The notes below the pieces were generated by a model that saw nothing but the letters and a program-made list of their open reading frames with translations, was not told the origin of the DNA and did not search any database. The position numbers and the translations under genes are program-made. Source: DATEZO01 sp035255485 (lineage in GTDB: Bacteria; Pseudomonadota; Gammaproteobacteria; Burkholderiales; Burkholderiaceae_D). Taken from it: a stretch of DNA of 12,807 nt. Shown one piece after another: positions 6,530 through 12,807 of the stretch. How positions within the stretch are numbered: position 1 is the first letter of the stretch; every line of letters begins with the position of its first letter. The stretch spans positions 1 to 12,807 of the forward strand of contig DATEZO010000081.1 in the NCBI GenBank assembly GCA_035255485.1, in the 5' to 3' direction.

Positions 6530-7171
6530 ATGATGAGTACACGACTATTTGTTGCGTTGCTCGCCATTGCGGCGCTGTCCGAGGCTGGTGCGCATCCGCT
6601 TGAATTGCAGGGGCGGCCCCGTTCCGGCCTGGATGGAAGCTATGTGTGGAACCTCAAGCTGGCGAACGGAATGACGACGCGCTGGGAAACCTCCGTTGGC
6701 AAGACCGGCGCGGTTCAGGACGGTGAGTCCGAGTGGTTTCGGCACGGTCGTTCGATCGGCAAGCGGCGAGTGGAGCTGGAAGCCAACAAAGTGGGCATGA
6801 TGGCCATCGTTCAGCGTAGCGAGGCGGAAGACAATGCGGCCTATGCGATCCAGAACGACACGCCGGAACTGGACGCGTTGTCGGATGAGTTCAATGCGCT
6901 ACTGGACAAAATCAGTGCTGAGTGTTCCAGCCTGCCGGAAGAAAAGCAGGCCTCTTGCAGCGGGAAATACGAGCAGCGGGTGCAAGCGCTGCAAAACAAA
7001 ATGTATGCGCAAAAGGATGCAGTAGCCAGGAAGTCGAACAGCGTGAGCGCAGTATGCACCCGCCTGAACCTGAGGCTGCGCGACGGGACGGTGAGCGGCA
7101 CCGCAAGCAACTGTGGTCCGGAGGGCGACGTCCCAGTCACAGGTACGTATAGGTCCGTCGCGGCAAAGTGA
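6530..7171 (+). CDS. Secreted protein of unknown function with central coiled coil
   Basis: The 213-aa product has a signal peptide (1-21, 'LFVALLAIAALSEAGA'). Residues 30-98 look beta-rich. A charged helical stretch (about 112-165, 'LDALSDEFNALLDKISAECSS' region and onward) is likely to form a coiled coil. The C-terminal 'LRLRDGTVSGTASNCGPEGD' region is a short beta domain. Four cysteines (132, 143, 176, 195) could give two disulfides, as expected in the periplasm. Its start lies 4 bases after the ompA-like gene, with AGGCGG overlapping the gap, so the two are surely co-translated. The next codon is also ATG (6533), so either start is possible. I do not recognise a named family; a partner role for the OmpA-like protein is inference from the coupling. 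Confidence 0.75.
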   Translation: MMSTRLFVALLAIAALSEAGAHPLELQGRPRSGLDGSYVWNLKLANGMTTRWETSVGKTGAVQDGESEWFRHGRSIGKRRVELEANKVGMMAIVQRSEAEDNAAYAIQNDTPELDALSDEFNALLDKISAECSSLPEEKQASCSGKYEQRVQALQNKMYAQKDAVARKSNSVSAVCTRLNLRLRDGTVSGTASNCGPEGDVPVTGTYRSVAAK

Positions 7172-7322
7172 TCCCGGCTGACATTGCATGTGGCAATTCC
7201 TCCCTCCCGGGGGGCGCATTGAGGGCCACGCTCTATCATTCATCACAATTCATTTGCGCCTGCCGGAACGCCTTTGTCGCGTTGAAATCAGGCTGCGCCT
7301 TTGCTACTAGGACCGACAAACC
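7172..7322 (+). promoter_or_regulatory. Intergenic gap with G/C palindrome and possible weak promoter
   Basis: This 151-base gap is the longest within the plus-strand run and probably separates two transcription units. It contains CCCTCCCGGGGGG (about 7203-7215), similar to the candidate operator before sodC. A weak promoter candidate is TTGAAA (7282-7287), 17 bases, then TACTAG (7305-7310), with a poor -10. AGGA (7309-7312) lies 10 bases before the ATG at 7323. Confidence 0.3.
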
Positions 7323-9434
7323 ATGCTGTTCCGATATTTTTCTTATCGTGTAGCCGAAGATCGCTGCGATACGTCGCAGCTTCACGCAAGCTGCAAATTC
7401 AAATGCCACCGAACCTATTGCTGGATGGTCAACGCGCTTGTTTCACTGGTACTACTGCTAACGCTCGCTGCGTGCGGTGGTGGTGATAGTAGTACAGCAG
7501 GAAATAGCGGCGATCAGCTCATGGCCAGCCAATTCAACGCTGACCAACGAAGTGTGGCGACCCAGCGTATTGACGATAAATATGAAGAACTGGTCGCTGC
7601 CAATATTCCCAATCCATGGGAGGAGTTGAAGGCTTATGTGCTGACTCAGCCCGAATTCGTCGATGCCGGCGTCGGCGAGAATCAATTGTGGGCAAAGTTT
7701 AAAGACGGCCGCTACTTCCTGTACCTCGACAATTGGAAGGTTCCTTTGACCGCGGGGCAGCCATTCGTGCAGGAGGCATCGTTAAGAGCGTCGCCGGCTC
7801 CTATTGCGCTGACGAGCAGCGCTTCCGTGCGCGAGCTGCCGGCCAGCGCGCAGGCGAAGTTGTTCATGATCGATGCCGATGAATTCAAAAATTTTGGCGG
7901 GGGAGATGTACTCGAAAAGGGAGCTCAAGCGCTGCAAAAGCAGGGGTGGAATGCTTCAATGTCGATCGATTTTTCGGTAGAGGCATTGAAATCAATCGGA
8001 ACAGTTGGATTGCTGTACCTGAACACGCACTCTGGAGTGTTAGGTCCTGACGACCAAAAGCAATACGCGATGATTACTTCAACGCAGTCGACCTGGGAGA
8101 ATGAAATCAAATATGCCGACGAACTTGCTGACGGAACGTTGATCTACACGCGCGATCGCACTTTGAAGCAAGCAGTTGGTTTCGGCCGTTTTCCGAACTA
8201 TGCCATCACACCGAAGTTTGTCCGAAAGTACTGGAATTTTTCAGATAACTCCCTCGTCATCCTGATGGCTTGCCACGGAGGTGAGTCTGCGGCAAGCAAG
8301 TTCCGCGACGCGCTTACCGCTAAACACGCGGGGACCATTATCGGATGGAACGGCTCGTCGAATCCCAACGGCTATGAAATGGTAAAACGATTATTCGACC
8401 GTCTTACCGGAGCCAATGCTGTCGATCCTAAGAGCCCGCCAAACCGGGCATTCGACTTTGATGACGTATGGGACTATCTTGAAAGAGAAGGCTATCTATT
8501 TACCCCTGCCATAGAAAAGGGAGACGAGCCCGTCGCAGTCAAGCGCTTTGGCGGCGGTTTTGACCTGACCAATCCAGTCATCACCGAACTCCAGGTCACC
8601 GTAAACAACTGGCTGATTCTTCATGGCGAATTTGGTACAGAACCGGGGAAGGTGTCGATTGACGGCGTCGACGTGCCGGCCAGTTGGTCGGCGGATGGCG
8701 CCGCGATTCAGGTGGCGCTTCCGACCGGCGCAAACGATTCCCCGGGATCCTATGGAAATGTAGTCGTGACTACGCGCGGACGCAAGAGCAACTCGCGTAC
8801 GCTGGCGTCATGGCGTGGCCAGCTAACCTATCTGTATGAGGATTTGCCTGACGAAGGTGGAACCGGCACGCTGACACAACAGATCGTTGTGGATCTTCAT
8901 CTGCGCGGTGATCCCTACGCAATGAGGACGGCAGTAAACGGATCGCTTTTCAATAATACGTGGAACGTGATTCCTGCATCGGATACCACGTCGAAATGGA
9001 GCGCGAGCGGCACCCGCTCTTTCGATGGCCCGTTTGAGACATGGTCAGGTAGCGGCAGCCTGGACTTCGAAGCGCCGTACACGGGAAAGGCATTTTCCAT
9101 GGTTGCGCGTATCAACGCTGTGGATAAGCGCCTCGAGCTGACCCCAATGTTCCCGCAGTTTCCGTTGGTGACAGTAACGAAGTACGACGGCAATTCGCCG
9201 CCTTACAAGCGGCCAGTTGACGTCAAGCTGGAGAACTACGGCTTTTATCGTCCTGAAGCAACAGACTGGTCAGATCACAAGCCGCTTATGTATGGAACTT
9301 ACATCCCTTTGGATGCGCAGATGAATGTGCCGGCTTCGCAACATGTCGATAACATTTCCAGCACCGAAAGAGTGACGGTGAAATGGACACAAATGAACGT
9401 GATGCCAAAATTTGACGGCAGCATCGGACGATAA
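7323..9434 (+). CDS. Large lipoprotein with clan-CD peptidase-like His/Cys motifs and a TIG-like domain
   Basis: The 703-aa frame from ATG 7323 has a lipobox 'LAAC' (C51). Its hydrophobic signal only begins at M35 (ATG 7425), so that codon is an alternative start, although it lacks a clear ribosome-binding site. Residues 178-395 contain 'GLLYLNTHSG' (H236) and 'SLVILMACHGG' (C317), each a hydrophobic strand ending in H-S-G or A-C-x-G, with a Rossmann-like 'GTIIGWNGSS' after. This is the pattern of caspase/gingipain/CHAT-type (clan CD) cysteine peptidases. Residues 417-492 ('PVITELQVTVNNWLILHGEFG', 'GKVSIDGVDVPASWSADG', 'GNVVVTTRGRKSN') look like an IPT/TIG immunoglobulin-like domain. The C-terminal 200 residues are beta-rich and unrecognised. 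Proteolytic activity is inference; a catalytically dead relative is possible. It is followed 29 bases later by the next gene. Confidence 0.75.
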   Translation: MLFRYFSYRVAEDRCDTSQLHASCKFKCHRTYCWMVNALVSLVLLLTLAACGGGDSSTAGNSGDQLMASQFNADQRSVATQRIDDKYEELVAANIPNPWEELKAYVLTQPEFVDAGVGENQLWAKFKDGRYFLYLDNWKVPLTAGQPFVQEASLRASPAPIALTSSASVRELPASAQAKLFMIDADEFKNFGGGDVLEKGAQALQKQGWNASMSIDFSVEALKSIGTVGLLYLNTHSGVLGPDDQKQYAMITSTQSTWENEIKYADELADGTLIYTRDRTLKQAVGFGRFPNYAITPKFVRKYWNFSDNSLVILMACHGGESAASKFRDALTAKHAGTIIGWNGSSNPNGYEMVKRLFDRLTGANAVDPKSPPNRAFDFDDVWDYLEREGYLFTPAIEKGDEPVAVKRFGGGFDLTNPVITELQVTVNNWLILHGEFGTEPGKVSIDGVDVPASWSADGAAIQVALPTGANDSPGSYGNVVVTTRGRKSNSRTLASWRGQLTYLYEDLPDEGGTGTLTQQIVVDLHLRGDPYAMRTAVNGSLFNNTWNVIPASDTTSKWSASGTRSFDGPFETWSGSGSLDFEAPYTGKAFSMVARINAVDKRLELTPMFPQFPLVTVTKYDGNSPPYKRPVDVKLENYGFYRPEATDWSDHKPLMYGTYIPLDAQMNVPASQHVDNISSTERVTVKWTQMNVMPKFDGSIGR

Positions 9435-9463
9435 GTTGCGGATATCACTTCCAGAAAAATTAT

Positions 9464-9904
9464 ATGTACGAGCTAAAGTTTTCCGTTAACTACCGTGACC
9501 TAAGCCAGTCGACTGGCATAAGTGCAGGATTTCAGTTCGAATTTTTTTGCGAATGCTGTGGCGACGCGTGGTGCACCAGATTCAAGCCATATCGCAGCGG
9601 CCAGATATTCGAGTGGCTGTCTCGGGCTGCCGGCGTATTCTGCGGCAAGGTGGCTCGCGCCGGTAGCGGATGGCCTTCCGCAAGGAAGGCCGCATTCGCC
9701 GAAGCCGTGCATCAGGCGCAATGGCATTTCCGGCAATGCGCCTCTTGCCTGCGTCGCGTTTGCGTACGTTGTGCAGGCGGCGGCAACGGAACGTGCTCCC
9801 GGTGCGTTTCGATACTAAGCGTCACGTCGGTGCTCCGGCCGCACAAAAGGATGCGCGGCTTGCCTGAACCTGCCATGGTGGAGGGGGTAGCGCGCGTCCG
9901 TTGA
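9464..9904 (+). CDS. Small cysteine-rich zinc-ribbon-like protein
   Basis: A 146-aa protein without a signal peptide, in contrast to its neighbours. After 'SVNYRDLSQSTGISAGFQFEF' come C29-x2-C32 (embedded in 'FFCECCG') and, at 92-114, three further CxxC pairs (92/95, 100/103, 111/114: 'CASCLRRVCVRCAGGGNGTCSRC'). These are enough for two structural zinc sites of zinc-ribbon type. The aromatic and alanine-rich middle ('AAFAEAVHQAQWHFRQ') probably forms a helix linking the two halves. The last 30 residues have no zinc-binding or helical pattern and could be altered by a frameshift; I cannot tell. There is no obvious ribosome-binding site before ATG 9464. The general family (zinc-ribbon proteins of unknown role) is familiar, the function is not. 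Confidence 0.65.
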   Translation: MYELKFSVNYRDLSQSTGISAGFQFEFFCECCGDAWCTRFKPYRSGQIFEWLSRAAGVFCGKVARAGSGWPSARKAAFAEAVHQAQWHFRQCASCLRRVCVRCAGGGNGTCSRCVSILSVTSVLRPHKRMRGLPEPAMVEGVARVR

Positions 9905-9940
9905 AACAGCACCTGTCATCCGTTCTCATATTTTCCCGTG

Positions 9941-9957
9941 AAGGAGTTTTGATCTTG
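9941..9957 (+). promoter_or_regulatory. Ribosome-binding site fixing a TTG start
   Basis: AAGGAG (9941-9946), 8 bases, then TTG (9955-9957). It sets the start of the following gene; the upstream in-frame TTG at 9901 has no such site and would displace the signal peptide. Confidence 0.75.
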
Positions 9958-10335
9958 CGATATTCAATCAAGTCGGCCGTGGCATTCGGAATCATCATTG
10001 CCGTTGCACACGCACATGCAGACAACAAGGCTTGCCTGCTGGAGGGCAGCTTCAAGTTCGCCGGTAAGACAACTGAGATTAGGGATTGTTTACAGAATGG
10101 CGGCATCGACCAGAAGCAGTTTCTCGAACAATGCAAGGGCATCGCGAAGATCGGAGCCGGCTTGGGCGCTCCGCCGAAGGTAAGCTACCTTGGCGCCTGC
10201 CCTGCGAATCCGCTAGCCGTATGTGAAGGAATGTTCGGGCAGCCGCTGGCCAGCTATTACTACAAGCGGAATGCGCAGGATCTGGCCGACGCAAAATCGA
10301 GTTGCATTGCGCAGGGCGGCAAGTGGCGCGCGTAA
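9955..10335 (+). CDS. Small secreted protein with six cysteines
   Basis: The 126-aa product starts at TTG 9955. The signal peptide 'AVAFGIIIAVAHAHA' ends after A22, leaving a mature protein of about 104 residues with six cysteines (27, 45, 60, 82, 90, 117), an even number that fits three disulfides in the periplasm. Other visible parts are 'GSFKFAGKTTEIRDCLQNGG' (31-50) and 'DLADAKSSCIAQGGKWRA' at the end. There is no family I can name. It lies 50 bases after the zinc-ribbon gene and ends 29 bases from the convergent right-hand regulator. A TTG start with a good ribosome-binding site suggests moderate expression. Confidence 0.75.
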   Translation: MRYSIKSAVAFGIIIAVAHAHADNKACLLEGSFKFAGKTTEIRDCLQNGGIDQKQFLEQCKGIAKIGAGLGAPPKVSYLGACPANPLAVCEGMFGQPLASYYYKRNAQDLADAKSSCIAQGGKWRA

Positions 10336-10364
10336 TCGACGTATGCTTGCCGGCGGCTGAGTCG

Positions 10365-11483
10365 CTATTGGATGGATACGCTGGTTTGCGGCGCCGCCAG
10401 CAACACGTTAATCATTTCCTCTTGCGAAGCGCAGCCTAAGGTCTCGTAAACCGACTTCACGCAGTCGCGTAGCACCGCTTCGCTGATCGGCATGCGGGCG
10501 CGCGCAGCATCCCGTCCGCCGCCAAGTGCCATCCAGAACGCCACCTCCATCTGCTGCGGCGAGAGGGCCGCCTTGTTCAGGTTGCGCCATACGCGTAAAG
10601 GTGTCGGTGTGCTTTGCTTTAAGCTGATTCCGACTAGCCCGCTCTCGCTTGCAGCTACCGCCCCGACTGGTGACTCGGCGCCCGCAGCGCACAGCCATTG
10701 CGCGCTGACGTGCAGCGCACCGCCGGGCAATGGAATGGTATGACTCGGCATTGTCCATGGATGCCGCTCGCCGTCTTGCAGGATCTCGATAAGACGCTCG
10801 CAGAAAAGTGGTAGCTTGCGCCGATCAGGCCATTGCGGCCCCACTAGCGGTATTGCGGCAAGCAACGCGTTGGCGGCCTGGCTGATGAACAGCGGCTTGC
10901 CGTCGGTATGGGCCACGATGATCGCTTCGTGCTCAACAATATCGGCGGGCTGGTGCGGCGATGCCGTGCCGATTCTCAGTGCATGCTCGAAATGGATGGC
11001 GACACGCGCCAGATCGTCGGCATCCTGCAGGCTAAACCTGATGCCGGCTTCACGATATAGCGTTATCAGACCAGCTCTGCGGCCGTCAACTTCCAGCCGG
11101 GCATCCAGCGTATGGTGATGTCCGGAGGCGCGTACCAGCAATTGATAAGTATTGCTCTTGAAGAACTCCTGTGGCGGCTGGAGCAACTGGCCGATCTTGA
11201 CCGCTCCCGGCGTACCAACCAGCCGGAGCACATTATATTCGTCAGGTCCAATAAATAGCTGCGGTTCATTCAAGAACAGATTTTGGGCTTCATCCGGCGA
11301 ATCCTCGTGATAAAAACCTTGTGGCACGCCGTCATGCGATGTCAGAAAGAGAGCCGATGCTGCGTTGGGTATGAGTTCGTGGACAATAGCAAATGCATCC
11401 GGAGTGATGCTCATTAAATCAAGGCCGGCGCAGCACAGCACGCGCAGCCGAGACCACAGGCGGCTGTTTTTCTTTTGGGACAC
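10365..11483 (-). CDS. LuxR-type HTH transcriptional regulator (right paralogue)
   Basis: A 372-aa protein that starts at GTG (11481-11483). It matches the left regulator almost without gaps over 360 residues; for example 'SRLRVLCC', 'PDAFAIVHEL', 'NAASALFLTSH', 'NTYQLLVR', 'LDARLEVDGRR', 'HFEHA', 'PLRVWRNLN' and 'SPQQMEVAFWMA' are shared or nearly so. The LuxR-type HTH is at about 306-361 ('PISEAVLRDCVKSVYETLGCAS') and has the same unusual V-L-R-D-C in the recognition helix. The sensory part (1-175) and PAS-like segment (183-215) are conserved too. Most variation is at 51-92 and 264-282. It ends with an extra 'PQTSVSIQ' tail. It is convergent with the plus-strand genes; its promoter lies in the 11484-11660 spacer. 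A gene duplication is evident; whether both respond to the same signal is unknown. Confidence 0.85.
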   Translation of the reverse strand: MSQKKNSRLWSRLRVLCCAGLDLMSITPDAFAIVHELIPNAASALFLTSHDGVPQGFYHEDSPDEAQNLFLNEPQLFIGPDEYNVLRLVGTPGAVKIGQLLQPPQEFFKSNTYQLLVRASGHHHTLDARLEVDGRRAGLITLYREAGIRFSLQDADDLARVAIHFEHALRIGTASPHQPADIVEHEAIIVAHTDGKPLFISQAANALLAAIPLVGPQWPDRRKLPLFCERLIEILQDGERHPWTMPSHTIPLPGGALHVSAQWLCAAGAESPVGAVAASESGLVGISLKQSTPTPLRVWRNLNKAALSPQQMEVAFWMALGGGRDAARARMPISEAVLRDCVKSVYETLGCASQEEMINVLLAAPQTSVSIQ

Positions 11484-11663
11484 GGTTACTGAGGTGATTA
11501 ATAGAAAGTACTGCGTAGTAATACTGATGCAGTGATGCCGCGTGTGTCAATGCGCTTCCGGCCGATTAGGATATTTGATTTATAAAATACAACATCTGCC
11601 GTAGGCGTCTCTACTCAGAGGGCTCTCCAATATTTTGCACGTTTCGCATTTGATGAGACTTCA

Positions 11664-11681
11664 GAGTCAGGCTCGACTTAA
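11664..11681 (-). repeat. Inverted, degenerate RAYT-type repeat
   Basis: On the minus strand it reads TTAAGTCGAGCCTGACTC, which differs from TTAATCGAGTCTGACTC by one inserted G and one T-to-C change. Its orientation is opposite to the copies at the left of the window. Confidence 0.45.
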
Positions 11682-11914
11682 GGAATAATCGACCTTATTG
11701 CTTACTTGTTCACTTGCCAATGAACGTGGTCCAGTTCTTGCCGTCCAACGCTATGATTGCAAGACCTCCCCCCGGGTTCACTGCTAAGAAGTGAGGCCGC
11801 CAAATAAGATGGGGAGCCAGAGATCTTCAACACCGATTAAGGCAGCCAGTCCACCAGTGCCGCCTTCCTGTTGTACGCACGAATCCATGCGACGCTTCTA
11901 GTTGGGAACGTGAA

Positions 11915-11949
11915 CAGAAAAGAAAATGGGCACCAAGAAGACGCCCATT
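11915..11949 (-). terminator. Rho-independent terminator downstream of glnS
   Basis: AATGGGC (11925-11931) pairs with GCCCATT (11943-11949) around an 11-base loop. Read on the minus strand the hairpin is followed by TTCTTTTCTG. Position, about 60 bases past the glnS stop and on the same strand, fits termination of glnS transcription. Confidence 0.65.
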
Positions 11950-12009
11950 CCGGCAATGCAGTGGTTTCTAGTCTGAACTCGAACTAGCAACAAGAAGTCG
12001 ATTAGGTAG

Positions 12010-12807
12010 TTACTTCCCCCAACTATCCTTCAATGTCACCACCCGATTAAACACCGGCTTCGTCGCCGAGTGATCCACGCGATCCGCCACAAAATACCCA
12101 TGCCGCTCAAACTGGAACTTCTCATCCGGCAGCGCATGCCGCATCCCCTGTTCCAGGTAAGCGGTAATCACTTCCTTCGCATTCGGATTCAATGACTGTT
12201 TAAAATCCTTGCCGCCCGCATCCGGGTTCGGGTCGGTGAACAGGCGGTCGTACAGGCGCACTTCCGCTTCCAGCGCGTGCTGTACGCTGACCCAGGGGAT
12301 GGTGCCCTTGACCTTGTAGTTGGCGCTGCCTTCGGTGCCACTCTTGCTGTCCGCGAAATAGTTGCAGTGCACGGCGATGACCTTGCCGTTGTCATCCTTG
12401 TCGCAGCCGGTGCATTCGACCACGTAGCCGTACTTCAGGCGCACCTTGTTGCCGGGGAAGAAGCGGAAGTAGCCTTTGGTCGGCACTTCCATGAAGTCTT
12501 CTTCCTCGATCCACACTTCTTTGGTGAGCGGGAAAGTGCGGTGGCCGCGTTCCGGGTGGTGCGGGTGGACCGGGGCCTTGCATTCGTCGACCAGGTTGTC
12601 GGGGAAGTTGTCGATGATGAGCTTCAGCGGCCTCAACACGGCGACGGCGCGCGGGGCCTTGGCGTCGAGGTCGTCGCGCAGCGCGCCTTCCAGCGTGCTC
12701 ATGTCGATCCAGCTGTCGGACTTGGCTACGCCGATGCGCTCGCAGAACAGCTGGATCGATTCCGGCGTGTAGCCGCGGCGGCGGATGCCGACGATGGTGG
12801 GCATGCG
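12010..12807 (-). CDS. glnS: Glutaminyl-tRNA synthetase, C-terminal part (runs off the window)
   Basis: It charges tRNA-Gln with glutamine in the cytoplasm. The visible 265 residues start within the end of the catalytic half: 'RMPTIVGIRRRGYTPESIQLFC' matches the GlnRS segment R-M-P-T-I-x-G-x-R-R-R-G-Y-T-P. It continues through 'RDDLDAKAPRAVAVLRPLKLII', typical of the junction to the anticodon-binding beta-barrels, then 'HPHHPERGHRTFPLTKEVWIEEEDF', 'YFRFFPGNKVRLKYGYVVECTG' and 'WVSVQHALEAEVRLYDRLF' of the two barrel domains. GlnRS is usually about 550-580 aa, so the N-terminal half, including the HIGH-type signature, lies beyond the right edge. The frame is open to the last base. A terminator follows. 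As a housekeeping gene it anchors this end in conserved chromosome. Confidence 0.96.
   Translation of the reverse strand, partial: RMPTIVGIRRRGYTPESIQLFCERIGVAKSDSWIDMSTLEGALRDDLDAKAPRAVAVLRPLKLIIDNFPDNLVDECKAPVHPHHPERGHRTFPLTKEVWIEEEDFMEVPTKGYFRFFPGNKVRLKYGYVVECTGCDKDDNGKVIAVHCNYFADSKSGTEGSANYKVKGTIPWVSVQHALEAEVRLYDRLFTDPNPDAGGKDFKQSLNPNAKEVITAYLEQGMRHALPDEKFQFERHGYFVADRVDHSATKPVFNRVVTLKDSWGK

Larger units (their letters stand above)
11484..12009. other. Spacer between the right regulator and glnS, mostly non-coding
   Basis: The 526 bases hold no full gene. Features seen are an inverted RAYT-type repeat (11664-11681), a G/C run CCTCCCCCCGGG (about 11765-11776), and the glnS terminator (11915-11949). 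On the minus strand two short frames read like gene ends: one finishing 'NPGGGLAIIALDGKNWTTFIGK' before a stop at 11710-11712, and one finishing 'SVAWIRAYNRKAALVDWLP' before a stop at 11837-11839. Both are under 60 codons, without starts or ribosome-binding sites. They may be decayed gene fragments or chance. Confidence 0.45.

Noticed and set aside
5494..6567. A 357-codon minus-strand open frame opposite the OmpA-like gene.
   Set aside because: It is the mirror of a gene with clear OmpA motifs, signal peptide and ribosome-binding site; the antisense product resembles nothing.
2269..11483. Classical quorum-sensing (LuxI/LuxR) system.
   Set aside because: No LuxI-type synthase is present and the N-terminal domains lack the recognisable autoinducer-binding pattern (W, Y, D, P, W, G positions).

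Overview
The window looks like a chromosomal segment of a betaproteobacterium, most likely in or near Oxalobacteraceae (Herbaspirillum, Collimonas or Massilia-like). This rests on the style of the GlnRS, the REP-associated transposase with its 'TTAATCGAGTCTGACYCC' terminal repeat, and the GC-rich coding with many short secreted proteins. The genus is inferred, not shown.

Left edge (1 to about 2268) is a decayed accessory zone. It opens with the C-terminal half of a REP-associated tyrosine transposase (RAYT). Its 3' end carries an 18-base repeat that recurs, more or less degraded, at least six more times up to about position 1780, once as an inverted pair. One copy (1512-1577) still encodes the last 21 residues of a second RAYT. 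Embedded in this zone is one intact gene, an orphan SAM-dependent methyltransferase (744-1343). There is a strong intrinsic terminator at 1633-1657 but no other convincing gene.

The centre (2269-11483) is a compact locus bounded by two paralogous LuxR-type regulators, both on the minus strand. They are 365 and 372 aa and align almost without gaps. Between them, all on the plus strand, lie seven genes, six of them with export signals: a periplasmic Cu/Zn superoxide dismutase (sodC); a lipoprotein with an Ig-like domain and a six-repeat Cys-x10-Cys beta-propeller; a protein with a C-terminal OmpA domain; a secreted coiled-coil protein; a 703-aa lipoprotein with His/Cys motifs like clan-CD (caspase/gingipain-type) peptidases plus a TIG-like domain; a small cysteine-rich zinc-ribbon protein (the only one without an export signal); and a small secreted protein with six cysteines. 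Spacings of 25, 56 and 4 bases suggest that the first four form an operon, and the last three a second unit after a 151-base gap. The left regulator is divergent from sodC and the right one is convergent with the last gene. A joint role in envelope, surface or oxidative-stress biology under these regulators is inference.

The right edge (11484-12807) holds a gene-poor 526-base spacer. It contains a minus-strand intrinsic terminator, a degraded inverted copy of the RAYT repeat, and possible remnants of short reading frames. After it comes the C-terminal part of glnS (glutaminyl-tRNA synthetase) on the minus strand, running off the window. The core gene glnS probably marks the edge of conserved chromosome.
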